DNA from: Fonsecaea monophora
Taxonomy: Eukaryota > Ascomycota > Eurotiomycetes > Chaetothyriales > Herpotrichiellaceae
DNA length: 64,000 bases
Reading direction: 5' to 3'
Assembly (NCBI RefSeq): GCF_001642475.1
Contig: NW_019174050.1
Span: forward strand, 1-64,000
In this document: in pieces, positions 34,580-45,564 of the stretch
Position numbering within the stretch: position 1 is the stretch's first letter
Layout: each line of letters starts with the position of its first letter
The notes under the pieces: generated by a model
What the model was told of the DNA's origin: nothing
Databases searched by the model: none
What the model saw: only the letters and a program-made list of their open reading frames with translations
Position numbers and translations under genes: made by a program

Positions 34580-36229
34580 CTACCAGCCCTTGGTATGATA
34601 TTCCCAAGTGTTGTCAAAGGTCCACGAGTCGTCCTTGGACAAGTCCACGGCCGGCGCTTGAGGTTGGCCTCCTGGCCCACCTGCAGCCTGACCAGCTGAG
34701 GGGAGATTGGCCATTGACTGGGCGTTACGGCTCCGCTTGAGGAAGGCGTTGACTGTCTGAGATTTCTGTTGTCTCTCCCATAGGAGGTTCTTCCGGAGAG
34801 ATTCGGTCAGCTCCGTCGACAGCATGTTCCGTCTCGTCGTTCGTGGTGAATGGGCCACAGGTTTGGAGGATGACTTGGGTGGTGGAATGGCGATGGGTGG
34901 CCGATTCGACGTTTGCATCATCATGCCGTCCTCTTCCTCGGGCGAATTGGCCAATGACGGTCCTTGTGGGGGTGAGGTTTGGCGAGACCGATGGAGAGCA
35001 GGCTGGGAATATGCGTGGGCCAGGCCGGCTCGACCTTTGTTCAGGGCCAGAGTCAACATGGATCGCCGCGATGGCAAGACGCTGCGGCTGTCCACCCGGC
35101 GAAACAGATGAGGTTCTTGAACCACCTTTCCATCGTCCGAAGTCGAATCTTCCCAGTCATCGCCGTCTTCCTCGTCCTCGTCGATGGCAGATTCCATAAC
35201 TTCGTCAGTATCGTCCTCTTCATCACTGCTTGCAATGGCGCCCTCGTCGTTTTCGGCGTCTTCCTGGATTCTCCGCTCGGCAACAACATCCCGGAATGAA
35301 GTTCTCTTTGGGGGGAGATCACTCTTGCGTTCCGACAGATTCTGCTTGCTCAAACTCTGGGAAAGTGAGCTTCTCTGCGGAGGTGCTCGGACAGACAGTA
35401 CCCGCTGTTCAAATGAGGATTCGTCATCCTCCGACGAGCCGCCAAGGGTAAACATGGCTGTTGACTTCAGAGCACCTTTGGGTGGAGCAATGAACTTGGA
35501 AGGAGCTGTAGGTGGCTTGACACTTGAGCTGGCAGTTCGAGAACGACATGAGGACGCCACAGGGGAAAATCCATGGACAATAGAACCGCTTGGGATTAGT
35601 CCATCTGAAGATACCGAAGTATCAGAATCACGATGCTCGCTTTGACGAGCCGTACTCAATGTTGTGGCAGTGGTGACGGAGAGACATGAGTCGGTGGAAT
35701 CTTGAAGGGGCTTCAGAACAGGTTGAGGTCGTGCTTCGGCAGTGTTCTCGCTTTTCTCTGAGGCCTCTTGCTTCGAAGATGGCACTTTGGTAAAAGGACG
35801 ACTGGCCTCTAGTGATGGAGACAAGGGACAAAGATCGGTCTTTTCCTGTATTGAAGCGACAATCTTTTCTAATGTGATGGGGCTCAGATGTCGAGACTTG
35901 GAGAGAGAGCTGGCGCATTCGTCCTGTGGGGGAGACCGGGATCTGGTCCTGGAGTGAGCAGGACTGCATCGTCCTTCGCTCAGACAGTCATTTGACGACA
36001 ATGAAGCGCTAAGGGAGGGCACTTGGCTTGGGGAAGGCGTCACACATAACGACTCTCGCGACCATATCCGCCAACTCAAATTCTCTAATCGGGGCCCCTC
36101 ATCTAGTGTATCTGAGCATTTTGAGAACATGGACCACATCGCCATCAAACTGCAGGCATTCGAGGGATCGATATGGTGCATCTTGCCCCGGTCCAGACAT
36201 AGGACATGGGGGATTTTGCGCGGTGGCAT
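34580..36229 (-). CDS. GATA_AreA (DUF1752) / DUF3295 domain protein
   Basis: Single exon, 549 residues. The N-terminus MPPRKIPHVLCLDRGKMHHI is followed by SLMAMWSMFSKCSDTLDEG and LENLSWRIWSRE, the short helical motif (GATA_AreA, formerly DUF1752) shared by the N-terminus of AreA and by Mks1/Reg1-type regulators. No GATA zinc finger is present. The middle is Ser-rich and acidic (EDDESSFEQR, EEDDTDEVMESAIDEDEEDG). The C-terminus carries a DUF3295-like block (RTTRRNMLSTELTESLRKNL, WERQQKSQTVNAFLKRSRNA) and ends DNTWEYHTKGW. Family relatives act in nitrogen/glucose signalling rather than as DNA binders; the role here is inference. The gene stands alone between two gene deserts, with a pyrimidine-rich sequence upstream (36.5-37.0 kb, minus strand) that may be a long leader. 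Confidence 0.85.
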   Translation of the reverse strand: MPPRKIPHVLCLDRGKMHHIDPSNACSLMAMWSMFSKCSDTLDEGPRLENLSWRIWSRESLCVTPSPSQVPSLSASLSSNDCLSEGRCSPAHSRTRSRSPPQDECASSLSKSRHLSPITLEKIVASIQEKTDLCPLSPSLEASRPFTKVPSSKQEASEKSENTAEARPQPVLKPLQDSTDSCLSVTTATTLSTARQSEHRDSDTSVSSDGLIPSGSIVHGFSPVASSCRSRTASSSVKPPTAPSKFIAPPKGALKSTAMFTLGGSSEDDESSFEQRVLSVRAPPQRSSLSQSLSKQNLSERKSDLPPKRTSFRDVVAERRIQEDAENDEGAIASSDEEDDTDEVMESAIDEDEEDGDDWEDSTSDDGKVVQEPHLFRRVDSRSVLPSRRSMLTLALNKGRAGLAHAYSQPALHRSRQTSPPQGPSLANSPEEEDGMMMQTSNRPPIAIPPPKSSSKPVAHSPRTTRRNMLSTELTESLRKNLLWERQQKSQTVNAFLKRSRNAQSMANLPSAGQAAGGPGGQPQAPAVDLSKDDSWTFDNTWEYHTKGW

Positions 36230-39200
36230 TTCGAGGAGAACCCTCGTGTGGACTGGTCAGGAGAGAAGCTAGGTCGATGAGATGCCCAATAACGAATATT
36301 CTAGGGGGAGGATCACATAAAGAGGACGGCGCTGGCGCTGGCAGGTTGGCAGAAGTTGCAGGGCCGCAAACGGGTGGGAATGTGGTGGGATCGGCTTGTG
36401 ACGCAATTCAAGACCTCGGTCCGACTCGAAGGGGGACGTGTGCAGACGACTTGGACGCTACCGACAATTTGACAGAGGGTGAATTCAAGGTCCGGTGAGA
36501 CGGATGTCGAGGTCGAACGGGAATGTGTGTCGACGAGAGAAAGACTTGTGTAGGTCTTTTAGGGTGTGTGTGAGAGCGCGGTTATGTCTGAGAGACGTGT
36601 GGGTGAAGAAATGGTGATGGGGCTTTGCGGATGGGGACGAGCGGTATAAGGACCACAAGTCCGGGCCAGGTGTGCGACTTGCAGGGGTTGTTGTTTGTCG
36701 AGATGGTAAGTTGCAGAGGGAGCTGGACCAGGGCACAAGGCACGAAAAAAGCGAGCAGGGGGGAGCGAGCAAAGAGGATCCAAGTGGAGGTGGGCAGAAG
36801 ACCGGGGCGAGAGTCCAGGACAGACCAGAATTCGAGAGGGCGAGAGGGTAGGAGGAGACGCAGCGGACGACCCAGGTGAGAAAGGTGACTGCAGATTTGT
36901 GCCTTTAACTCGGTGGTTATTGGACAATAGTGCAAGGTTCGAGACACGAGGGACGAAAAGTGTGGGAAAGCCTAGAAGGGGCAAGGGGGAGGAGGGATTT
37001 GGGGGGGTGGCAGAGGCAAGGGGGGGCAAAAGACGTTCTGGCAAGACCCAAGTTTTAGTGAATACACTAGAATCCACTGGTAACAGATGTAATGACAGGA
37101 TAGACCAGGAGACCAGCCACCAACCGCCGACTTGGTTTAGGGACCCCGAAGCCGAGGAGTCCCTCGGGGGGCGTTCGGAGCTGATTCATGGCATTATCGC
37201 TCCTTTGGGGGGGAAACGGGGTCACACTGGCCTGGGATTGGGGATTGGCAGTGCCTACGAATACCTTGGGGCCTTTGGGTACCCTTGGGCACCACCCACA
37301 CAGCCCATCTGGTTATCTTCTTGGGGGGACTCCGATCATTGACTTGCGCGCCCCCTCCCCCCCCGAAGTCCCATCCAGGCACCAATTGTTCCTTGGGCCA
37401 GGCATCAGTATTGTCGCCCATCACTCATCACCACGGGAAACTCTGGACGTTATTGCTTCTTCTACCCACTATGCATTCACATTCACAGTCTTCTGTACGT
37501 AGCGTGGTGAACCTTTTTCCCAAAAGATATTGGACATCATGGTAACTCATCACCACTAGTGACATGTGAGACCGATGGATAAATGAATGTCTGGAAGTTG
37601 ATATTGCCGTGGTATTCCAGAGCTTGGGTCACATGCCAATAATAACATTTGCCTTAGATCCGATGGGGGATTGTTTTTGCCTCAGCCACAGGCTACTTCT
37701 CTGTACTACTACTCGGTAGTGGTACGAGGTACTTCCGCCTCCTTCTGCCCTACGACTACGACTTGCCGACATGCAACGATATATCGTTCTCGGGAAGTGT
37801 TAGCGACTGGCTGAGTGATGGTGTGCGATGTTCCCCTACATATACTTTGGCTAAAGGGGTCAATGTGACTGACCAAGATACAAGTCATCATCCTGGAAAG
37901 TACCCCCCAAAGCTCATCAAACCACCCATGCCATCCATCGAGACAAGGAGAGATCCTCAAAACTCGTCAAGCCAGCTGACTCGACTCGGAACGAATGGGA
38001 CGACGTCCCATCATCATCATACTGCGGCGATTGGCGGAGTAAAAGGAAAAGGTTGAAATCGGCCAGAAAGGTAATCTCTCCCAGCCACTACGGTACAGGA
38101 GCACAGACGACTTGGGGGTCGAGTAAGCATGTCACCCTTCTTCTGCAGCCATCCGATTCCCCGTTGGCGCTAAATGGAAGATGGGGCAAGAGGCTGTCTC
38201 CATAAGCGCGGCGGAAGGAAACGCTCATCAAGAGAGGAGCATAAGGAATCTAAGCCCGGCAAGTGGTCCCAGAGTCGAGTCAGCTGGACAGGCAATAAGA
38301 GAAGAGCTTTTTTTTCCATCAGCACGTGGAACTACTTTCTGCCAGCTCTGCAATTCTTGCCTTGACATGTGCCCAAGCATCAAGATACGCAGGGGCGATC
38401 ATTTCCTTGCCTATCCAAGCACCAAGTTACCTCACCCCCCCTTCTTACTCAACAAGATATCCTGATGCTACATTACTGTATATGTTATGTTGTTCCCAAG
38501 CTTGATGTGGGTGTAGTGCCGGTGGCCACGAACCCAGAACGACACAAAAGGTCGCTGTCTATCGAGTACCCTCCCTACGGAGTAGTTATCGTGGTGGAGG
38601 AAATGTGGAATCTCTGTCTCTCCGACACTCTGGCACCGATCCATCGCATCGTCCGAATGCGGCCATCGACTCACCGGGTAACGATCAACCAATTTCAACG
38701 CCTTGTTTCTCATGCACGGGCCTCTTTTCGTCCCGCATGCCATTTGGATCTCATTGATTTTGCCATACCCAGCTTGGCCGCGTTGGAACTCCCAGGCCCC
38801 CTGTGCGCGCGCCCATCAAGGAAAGATGCAGCCTCTCCCAAGCCACACTGTAATGATGTTGTGTTCCCATCCCACTCGTTTCACGTCTCGGCATTCGGTT
38901 AGGGCCCTACCTCCCATGCGTTTGTGGCTTAAGAGGCGTCCATTCACGGGCATGCGTGACAGTCTATCTCTCGGGGCTTTTACTTCAGTTGTCGTTCAAT
39001 CCTGAACAAATTCCCTTCCCCCATTCGTCGGCTGCCTTTTCCTCCGAAGCTGTCTCAGGAATGCATTTCCAGTCCTTTGTATACGAGTCCTCTAAGATCC
39101 TGTCGCAGCAATCACATCTCAATCAAGCTTGGGGCGAAACCGATCACGCTACCAAGAGCAACGGGCTGGACAGATTTTAACAAAGTGATCAGCAGCTCAA

Positions 39201-42200
39201 GACAAAGCTCAATCTCGAAAGGGAAGGGGAGCATGTCGATTCAGCAAATCCTGACGCGGAACCAACCTTCATTTCCTGCTTGCCTCACCAAACTATGCGC
39301 AGTGCTGGAGCTTCCCCGGACACCGGCTTTCACCCGATTCAATAGTACGAGGGGGAAGAGGTGGGACACTCGGAACCGCATAACCGCAGACCGTTGTCCC
39401 GGAGCTGGCACCGACCAACGAACGAGCCGGGTCTGGTCGCTTCGGATGCCTCACAATCACCCCCAAACTTGTCGTTTTAAGGTTCTTCTTCCTAGGTTCC
39501 CTTCCCCATTGCCGCTCCTTAGGTAGGATTACGAGTACTCTTCTCGACGCTTTGGCTGCAGGTGCAGGATCACCAACTGCTCCTGAAGTGAACTCTGCCC
39601 CCGGGCGGATCAAACTCGTTTGCATAGTCATATGCCGGGTATGGCGGGGAACACGGACTCTCAAAGCCTGGTGGCGCCCAAACGACTCGTACATGAGAAA
39701 GCAGGGGTGCCTTTCACACAAGTCGTCAATGTTGCCACGACAATGCCGGACAGCCCACTCACACACACACCCCCCCTTTCCCAAACCTCGTCATCAATGG
39801 CATCTCGGAGATGCAACAGACGGGCGATCTGGTAGGCTATTGACTTCTCGCAGCCTTGCCATTCGTGCAATCCCCTCGTATTGCGAGAGCACAGTCGTCA
39901 CCGCCAATATGCACATTTGTTTCCCCTTGGGGAATTATTCCTTGCTGGAGTGGCGTTTTACGGCGTCTCTTGGAAACTCCTCCATTCCCACCCTCCTTTG
40001 CCAGTACATTTGTCCAGAGCTTCCCTTTTCGCAAAGCCCTGGGGACAACCTTGTGCGATGCTCCGGGGCGAAGGTTTCCAGCCTTTTTAATCTCAGCATC
40101 TGAAGCCTGTTCCCTGCCTCTTACCACCAGATTGCCCACACTTGTGACTAACATGAATCAACTCGACCATCATTTCATTGAACCTTGCACCTCCGCTTGA
40201 TCCGAAGTTTCGACACACGACAGCTGCGGTAGTGGAGGTGTGCACAATCGTCCGATCTCACGACCCATAGCTGAAGCTTCTTCCGATAGAGCTTCACCCG
40301 AAGGCTAACAACCTATAGCCAGATAGAGCCTGTTGCTTTCAAGAAAAGGGTCTCCCAACGTCAAACCGAGTTGCGACAAGAATGCAAGGGCTAAAAGTCC
40401 CTTTGGACTTTTCTGGTGTCATCAGCGACGCTCTTGTCACCGCGTCTTTTACCCTGTGACCATTATGCAGGACGGGACTCCTTGTATTGTCACCACTGTG
40501 AAAGACATTTATCTTCTGTTACACAACACCCCCCTTTTTACCATATGGAACGTCTGCAAGCTCAAGGGGGGCAGCTCTGAGGGGAATTCTGAACGAGTCC
40601 CTCGCCCTGATCTTGCACTCTGATTTCATATGCAATGGACTTACTAGGATGTTGATACATGCCCACTCTCGTACCTACTTGTGCTTAGCAGATCAATGCC
40701 GTGCGGGTCAATAGACGGGCCATTGATCTGATTGATTGCTGGCGCCCTCGAGGCTTGGCCGCTGCGCATCCTCCCGTGGCCCACCCGGTCGTCGTCTCTG
40801 GAAAAAGACAAATTGTCAGGATGCGATTTCTTTCATGTATCGTTATACAGTGTTAGCGAACCAAAAAAGCAAGGATGGCGAAGACCAAGCAAAAGGAAAA
40901 GACCCATGCCACACACACCACCTCGCGGACTGCTGAGACTGCTGAGACTTGAGATTTATTCGGTCACGGGGTGCATGAGGTGGCAGGGCAAGGCTGGGCA
41001 GGGTTCAAAATCAAGGCCAATAATGGGAATATGCCAACGGGACTTTCCTTTGCCTTTCCCCCAGTGTCAATCGAGGTGGTGCCTCTTTCTTGCATCATTC
41101 CCGCTTCGTCGCGCTCCCCACTTCCTTGGGATGTGATCTGCGGGGATTAATGCAAAAGAGGTTTCTTTCTATACGAGCAAGCGAGTTTGTCGGTCGGTCG
41201 CTCTTTCTACTCTCCCTTGCATGGCGTATTTAGCAGGTATTACTATTACTATATCCCTTCAACATCCCTTTTCCGGTCATGTATCCATGCACCTACTCAC
41301 CCACCTATGTAAATACCCCGGTGCCAGTCACCAGTCAAGTCAAGTCATGAGGAGAATGTGGACGGACACATGATGAATAACATAATTTCCCTTCCACCCC
41401 CTTCCCCTCACAGCCCCTGATGTCATCAAATAAATACCTTTCCTTGCTGGTGCTTGCATACCCACGCATACGAAGTATTATCCCGCCCAAGGCCGTGTAT
41501 GGTTGATTTAGAGGCTCAAAGGATTCAATGCTTTGGGTTTTCAGGTGTATACGAGGTAGGTGTGGTGTGGTGTGGTGGGCAGGTTGAATCGAGTGAGATG
41601 AGTGAATGGCATTTCCCTGACAATTGGGCTGCATGACATGACCATCGAGATGTGCATCGCCATACCGCCATATCGGCATAACAGGGACTGCCTTGTCTGT
41701 CTTTATGTTACCAGCAGAAAACAGGGAAATGTCGGTGGGAGGAAAAGTAAGCTCAAAGAAAAAGGGATTTTCGAGGCGGTGAGATTCTCTGTATGTAGGT
41801 ATGTATGTAGGTTCCGGGGTCGTGGATGATGGGAGATTGTCATGGAGATGGGGATGGGGATGTGCATGTGGGTGTGGTGGACAAGTGTGATATTATCATA
41901 CATAGCACATAGCACACCAACGCCACAGAACATAAAACAAAAAACAAAAAAACCACATGATGCGTTACGGTGTTGCGGTGTGTGTAATGATATTGATGAT
42001 GCCTATGCGTAGCTACGAGGTCTGTAGGTTTGTAGGTCTGCATGAGGGTGTTCAGGGTGTCAAAGGCTTTCTTGGGTTGTTTCCGTAGTCCTCTCCCCAA
42101 GGGCAAGATATATGGTTACATAGTTATGTACATATCTCATTTTAGGTACTTGTCTACAGGTCTGCATGTCTATCTCTAGGTACGAATGTGTGTGCAGGTC

Positions 42201-43108
42201 CTGGTCACTTCTTACCAAAACAAACCGTCCTCTCCTCCTCCCGCTGCCCTCCCGGTCTCTTTTCTGATGTCACCGAATTATCAGTACGAAAAAGGAACAT
42301 CCCTTACCTCTGCCTCCTGGCTTCGTCATGCATCGGGCTCCCTTTGGTATGTACAAGTATGTACATTACATTACACCTTGCCCCTGTCACCTTCTTTTGG
42401 TTTTGCCTCACCTCCTTCGCCTACTCCCTTTCGACGAGGTGTCGTGGTCCGTCGGACAGGACGATCACTGGCAAGGTTGGTATGTGGATTTGTGCTCGGG
42501 CCAGAGACTGGCTCAAAACGGGGGACGGGTCGTCTTCCACCCCTTTCATCCCTTCCGCCCTTCCAACCTCTCATGGTCGGGGGCCTCCGGTCTACGCGTG
42601 TGAAACAACACTGTTGGCGGACGGACCTGGATGATGGTCTGGACGTCTCGTGTCTGTCTGGTGTGGCATCTTGAGTCGATGTGAGGCTCAATCAGAGATG
42701 ACATGGATCCCTAGGTATGCATAACGGGGGATCAGCAAATGAATGGGACCAGGCCATTCTTCCAACGACACAGACAGGTCAGTACTGAAGAACCCAAGGG
42801 CTCTGAGCGAGAGAGGGACTCTGTATTTCCCTCACACCTAAGTTGTCACATGCCCTCCCACCAGGCCCTGCACCGAGTACCGTGCACCAGAAGTCCCAGG
42901 TCCTCGGAACCCGTGAGGGATATTCTTCTGGTAGACTCACGAACCATATCCACACCCACACCCAATACTGCCACGATCCCTTGGTTCGAGCGGCTACGGT
43001 GCCCCTCCTCGAAGAGGGACAGGAAGAAAATATTCTTCTATTACTCCCGCGCAAAACACTTCAACAATTCAAATCCTCACTCAGGATCGAACAAAGAAAC
43101 ACACATCC

Positions 43109-43270
43109 GCTGGTGTGGTGTAGTGGTTAGCATGCTTCGTCAATAAGTTATGGGTGCATCGTAACTGCATTTAACCCCCTCAACCACAAAAGTGGGAGGG
43201 GTCAACAAACAGTCATCTAACTCCCTAACAATAATCCGAAGCGACCCTGGTTCGAATCCAGGCACCAGTA
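43109..43270 (+). tRNA. tRNA gene interrupted by a ~90-nt intron, anticodon unresolved
   Basis: Acceptor arm GCTGGTG / CACCAGT (one G-U pair at the end) plus discriminator A. A box TGGTGTAGTGG; D stem GTGT/GCAT; anticodon stem CTTCG (43135-43139) and CGAAG (43237-43241); T arm CCTGG-TTCGAAT-CCAGG containing a perfect B box. Removing 43146-43235 (canonical position after base 37) gives a 72-nt tRNA with loop TCAATAC. That would make the anticodon AAT (Ile), but base 33 would be C instead of the near-universal U, and the body is not Ile-like. A shifted stem (GCTTC/GAAGC) gives U33 and CAA, but with no position 26. A T8 terminator follows 17 nt downstream, so Pol III transcription is credible. 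Functional tRNA or pseudogene is undecided. Confidence 0.7.
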
Positions 43271-43286
43271 TCTCTGTTGTTTATTC

Positions 43287-43294
43287 TTTTTTTT
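43287..43294 (+). terminator. RNA polymerase III terminator (T8) of the tRNA gene
   Basis: Run of eight T on the coding strand, 16 nt past the discriminator base of the tRNA-like gene. Confidence 0.8.
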
Positions 43295-45564
43295 GCTCAG
43301 GAAAGAGATTCAGAGGGGTGTTTTGGTGGTAGGTGTGCGAGAGACGAGTGTGGGTGACTCATTGTTTGGTTCCGTTCATGGTGCATTGCTTGTATTTTTG
43401 TTGATCAAGGGAACAGCGCGCAATTGGCGTCCCAGAGTTTGGATTCGACCCGACAGAGTGGCTCGGTGCGGCAAGAATGAATGAGGGGGTGAACCCTTCC
43501 ACTCGCGTTTTTCTGCTGCTGCCAGAGAACAGGGAGAATGTATCTGTCTACCCTTCTCGTCCTTATAGAGAAAGGGGCCATGATCAGCCAGGTACTATGA
43601 TGCCGACGACCTGACATGTCGAGTTCATCTTCACGGGGCGAGCTGCTGCTGCTCGCGCAAGTGGAAGTCAAGACCACAATCACATTGAAAGCTTTTCAAG
43701 ATACCGAGACAAGAGACACTGGAGCAACTCATTTACTAGGCCATTCGAAAGTTGTTCGGCGGACAAGTAATTGCATTGTTGACGGGGGTTGGCAAAGAAT
43801 GAAAAGAAGTGAGAAGTCAAATTTTGGTTTTTCGAGTACTTGAGTGGCTTGGGGCTTAACCTGATCAGGAGAGTCGGATATTGAATAATAATATTACATC
43901 GCTGCCCAGCGGTTGTTGTTCAAATGTCCATGTAAATAGTACTTCTCTCCAAGTCCTGTACTATTTGTATATCAATACGGAACAGTCGGTGCTTTGCTCA
44001 GTCTTCGCCTTTTTCGTATTGCATGGAGCAAAAGGTCGCGGACGGGTTTGTACCGGTTCTCTATAGATTTTGCGCAGTTAACGTTGATCAATCTCATCCC
44101 TTATGTGCGATGCAGTATGCGCTGGTCTAGCGAGCCTGCGGCTGATTCTATGGCAGAAGAGATGTCCAGGTCACGGATTGATGGTCCGAGCTGTGAGTTC
44201 ATAAATCGTGGATGGTGATGTCGCCGCGGACGTCGGCAGATTTGGAGAGGAGCAAAGAGGAGGGAGTGCAAGGAAAGCCTGGCGTTATCTGAGCGAGCAT
44301 ATCAGCACACACTAGGTACGCGTCAAAAACAGGAGGCTGAAAGACCTGCATCGATCATGGCGATTCTGCACACAGCTGCGGATCCTTGAAGAGAGAAGCA
44401 AGTTGAGGGCACCGAATCAACGATCCCGTCAAAACTTGAGCCATACAAGTTCTCTCCTTGTTGATTGACTTCTGGTCACCAGCTCCAAGTGTTGGAGCAG
44501 AGCTTCGCACAGGTCTCAAGCTTGGCTGACACGGTTGACTTGGACGATAAGCAAGGACGAGGGAGTATGGAGGTTTGGCAAGCTTCATGTCACTCTGCGT
44601 AGTCAGGAATTGCTGCATCTTCAGCTCAGACGACTCGGACACTGTCATATAGGATCAAGAACGAGCGACAAATGCCGACCTTACTGTCCTTTCCTCACGA
44701 GCAAGGCTTTCTCCGGACTTGTTGACTCTACTGTTGAAATAGACCTTTTGTCACCTGACTTTCAATCTCGATCTGACATTCCTGTAGGACGGAGGTGATT
44801 ACCGCGAGCAGCTAGGCGAACAGACGAGAATGCCAACAGCCTTGCATAGCGCTGTCCGATGGGCGTCGGAAGTCCGCAAGGCATTCGCGAAGGACGCCCG
44901 GAAGTTCAATCCGGGCAGACTGGGTGGTTACACAAGTAGGGAACACACCATCCTCGTCCCGTCCAGTAACAACCCCCCTTTGCAGTCCCATCGCCTGCAG
45001 ATATATCCACCGTGCAGCTCCGAGAGGCAAAGGACCGAAAAAGGATGTTCCTTGATAATTCGATTCTGTCCCAGTCGTGGAAAGTCTCTTACCTTTTACA
45101 GGCAACCATGCGAGTTTCGTTTTCCGACAATCCTGGCAGTTATCTCCGGAGAGAATTTGATCATCAACCCGATCAATAAGCCCATCAGGGATTCATGACA
45201 CAGAGTGTTTCTTCTGCCGTGCCCGGTCTCCTGGAAAAAGAAGTGGAGTGGTAGTCAGCAGAGGTGTATCGGACCCAGACAGTGAAGAAAATAAGAGAGA
45301 AGCCTCGGTTTTGGTTTCGGTTTGCAGTCCATATTATAATCTGTTGCGTTGTGATATATAGACAGGACTTGGCTAGGGACTGGCCTGGTGAGAAGAGCCT
45401 CTAGCTCATCGGATTCAACCTTCTCGTGTTGGATTGTGCCTCGTGAGATATCCTGGCTGTGGCTCGAACAAGAATCACAATCGCCATCACAATCACAATC
45501 ACGTCGACCTGCTGTACTGACCAAGCCCGGTTGCAACAGACCTGTCCTTCCTGCGCCCTTTTCG

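Larger units (their letters stand above)
36230..45564. other. 9.3-kb gene desert II with one interrupted tRNA gene
   Basis: Apart from the tRNA-like gene at 43109-43270 I find no supported gene. Frames of 100-180 codons exist (for example 38369-38902) but have no domains, mixed composition and mostly non-ATG starts. Palindromic GTAC motifs recur but are sparser than in desert I (for example 37703-37733, 42348-42360). The first ~850 bp is the probable leader/promoter of the GATA_AreA/DUF3295 gene. Confidence 0.65.

Noticed and set aside
38369..38902. 177-codon frame in gene desert II
   Set aside because: No domain and mixed composition; long frames of this size also occur elsewhere in the deserts by chance.
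39552..40103. 183-codon plus-strand frame in gene desert II
   Set aside because: Starts with TTG, competes with several other open frames on both strands, and lacks any recognisable motif.
23774..45564. Degenerate transposons or RIP relics in the gene deserts
   Set aside because: No fragments of reverse transcriptase, transposase or integrase and no marked AT enrichment or TpA excess visible by eye; a repeat-library search would be decisive.
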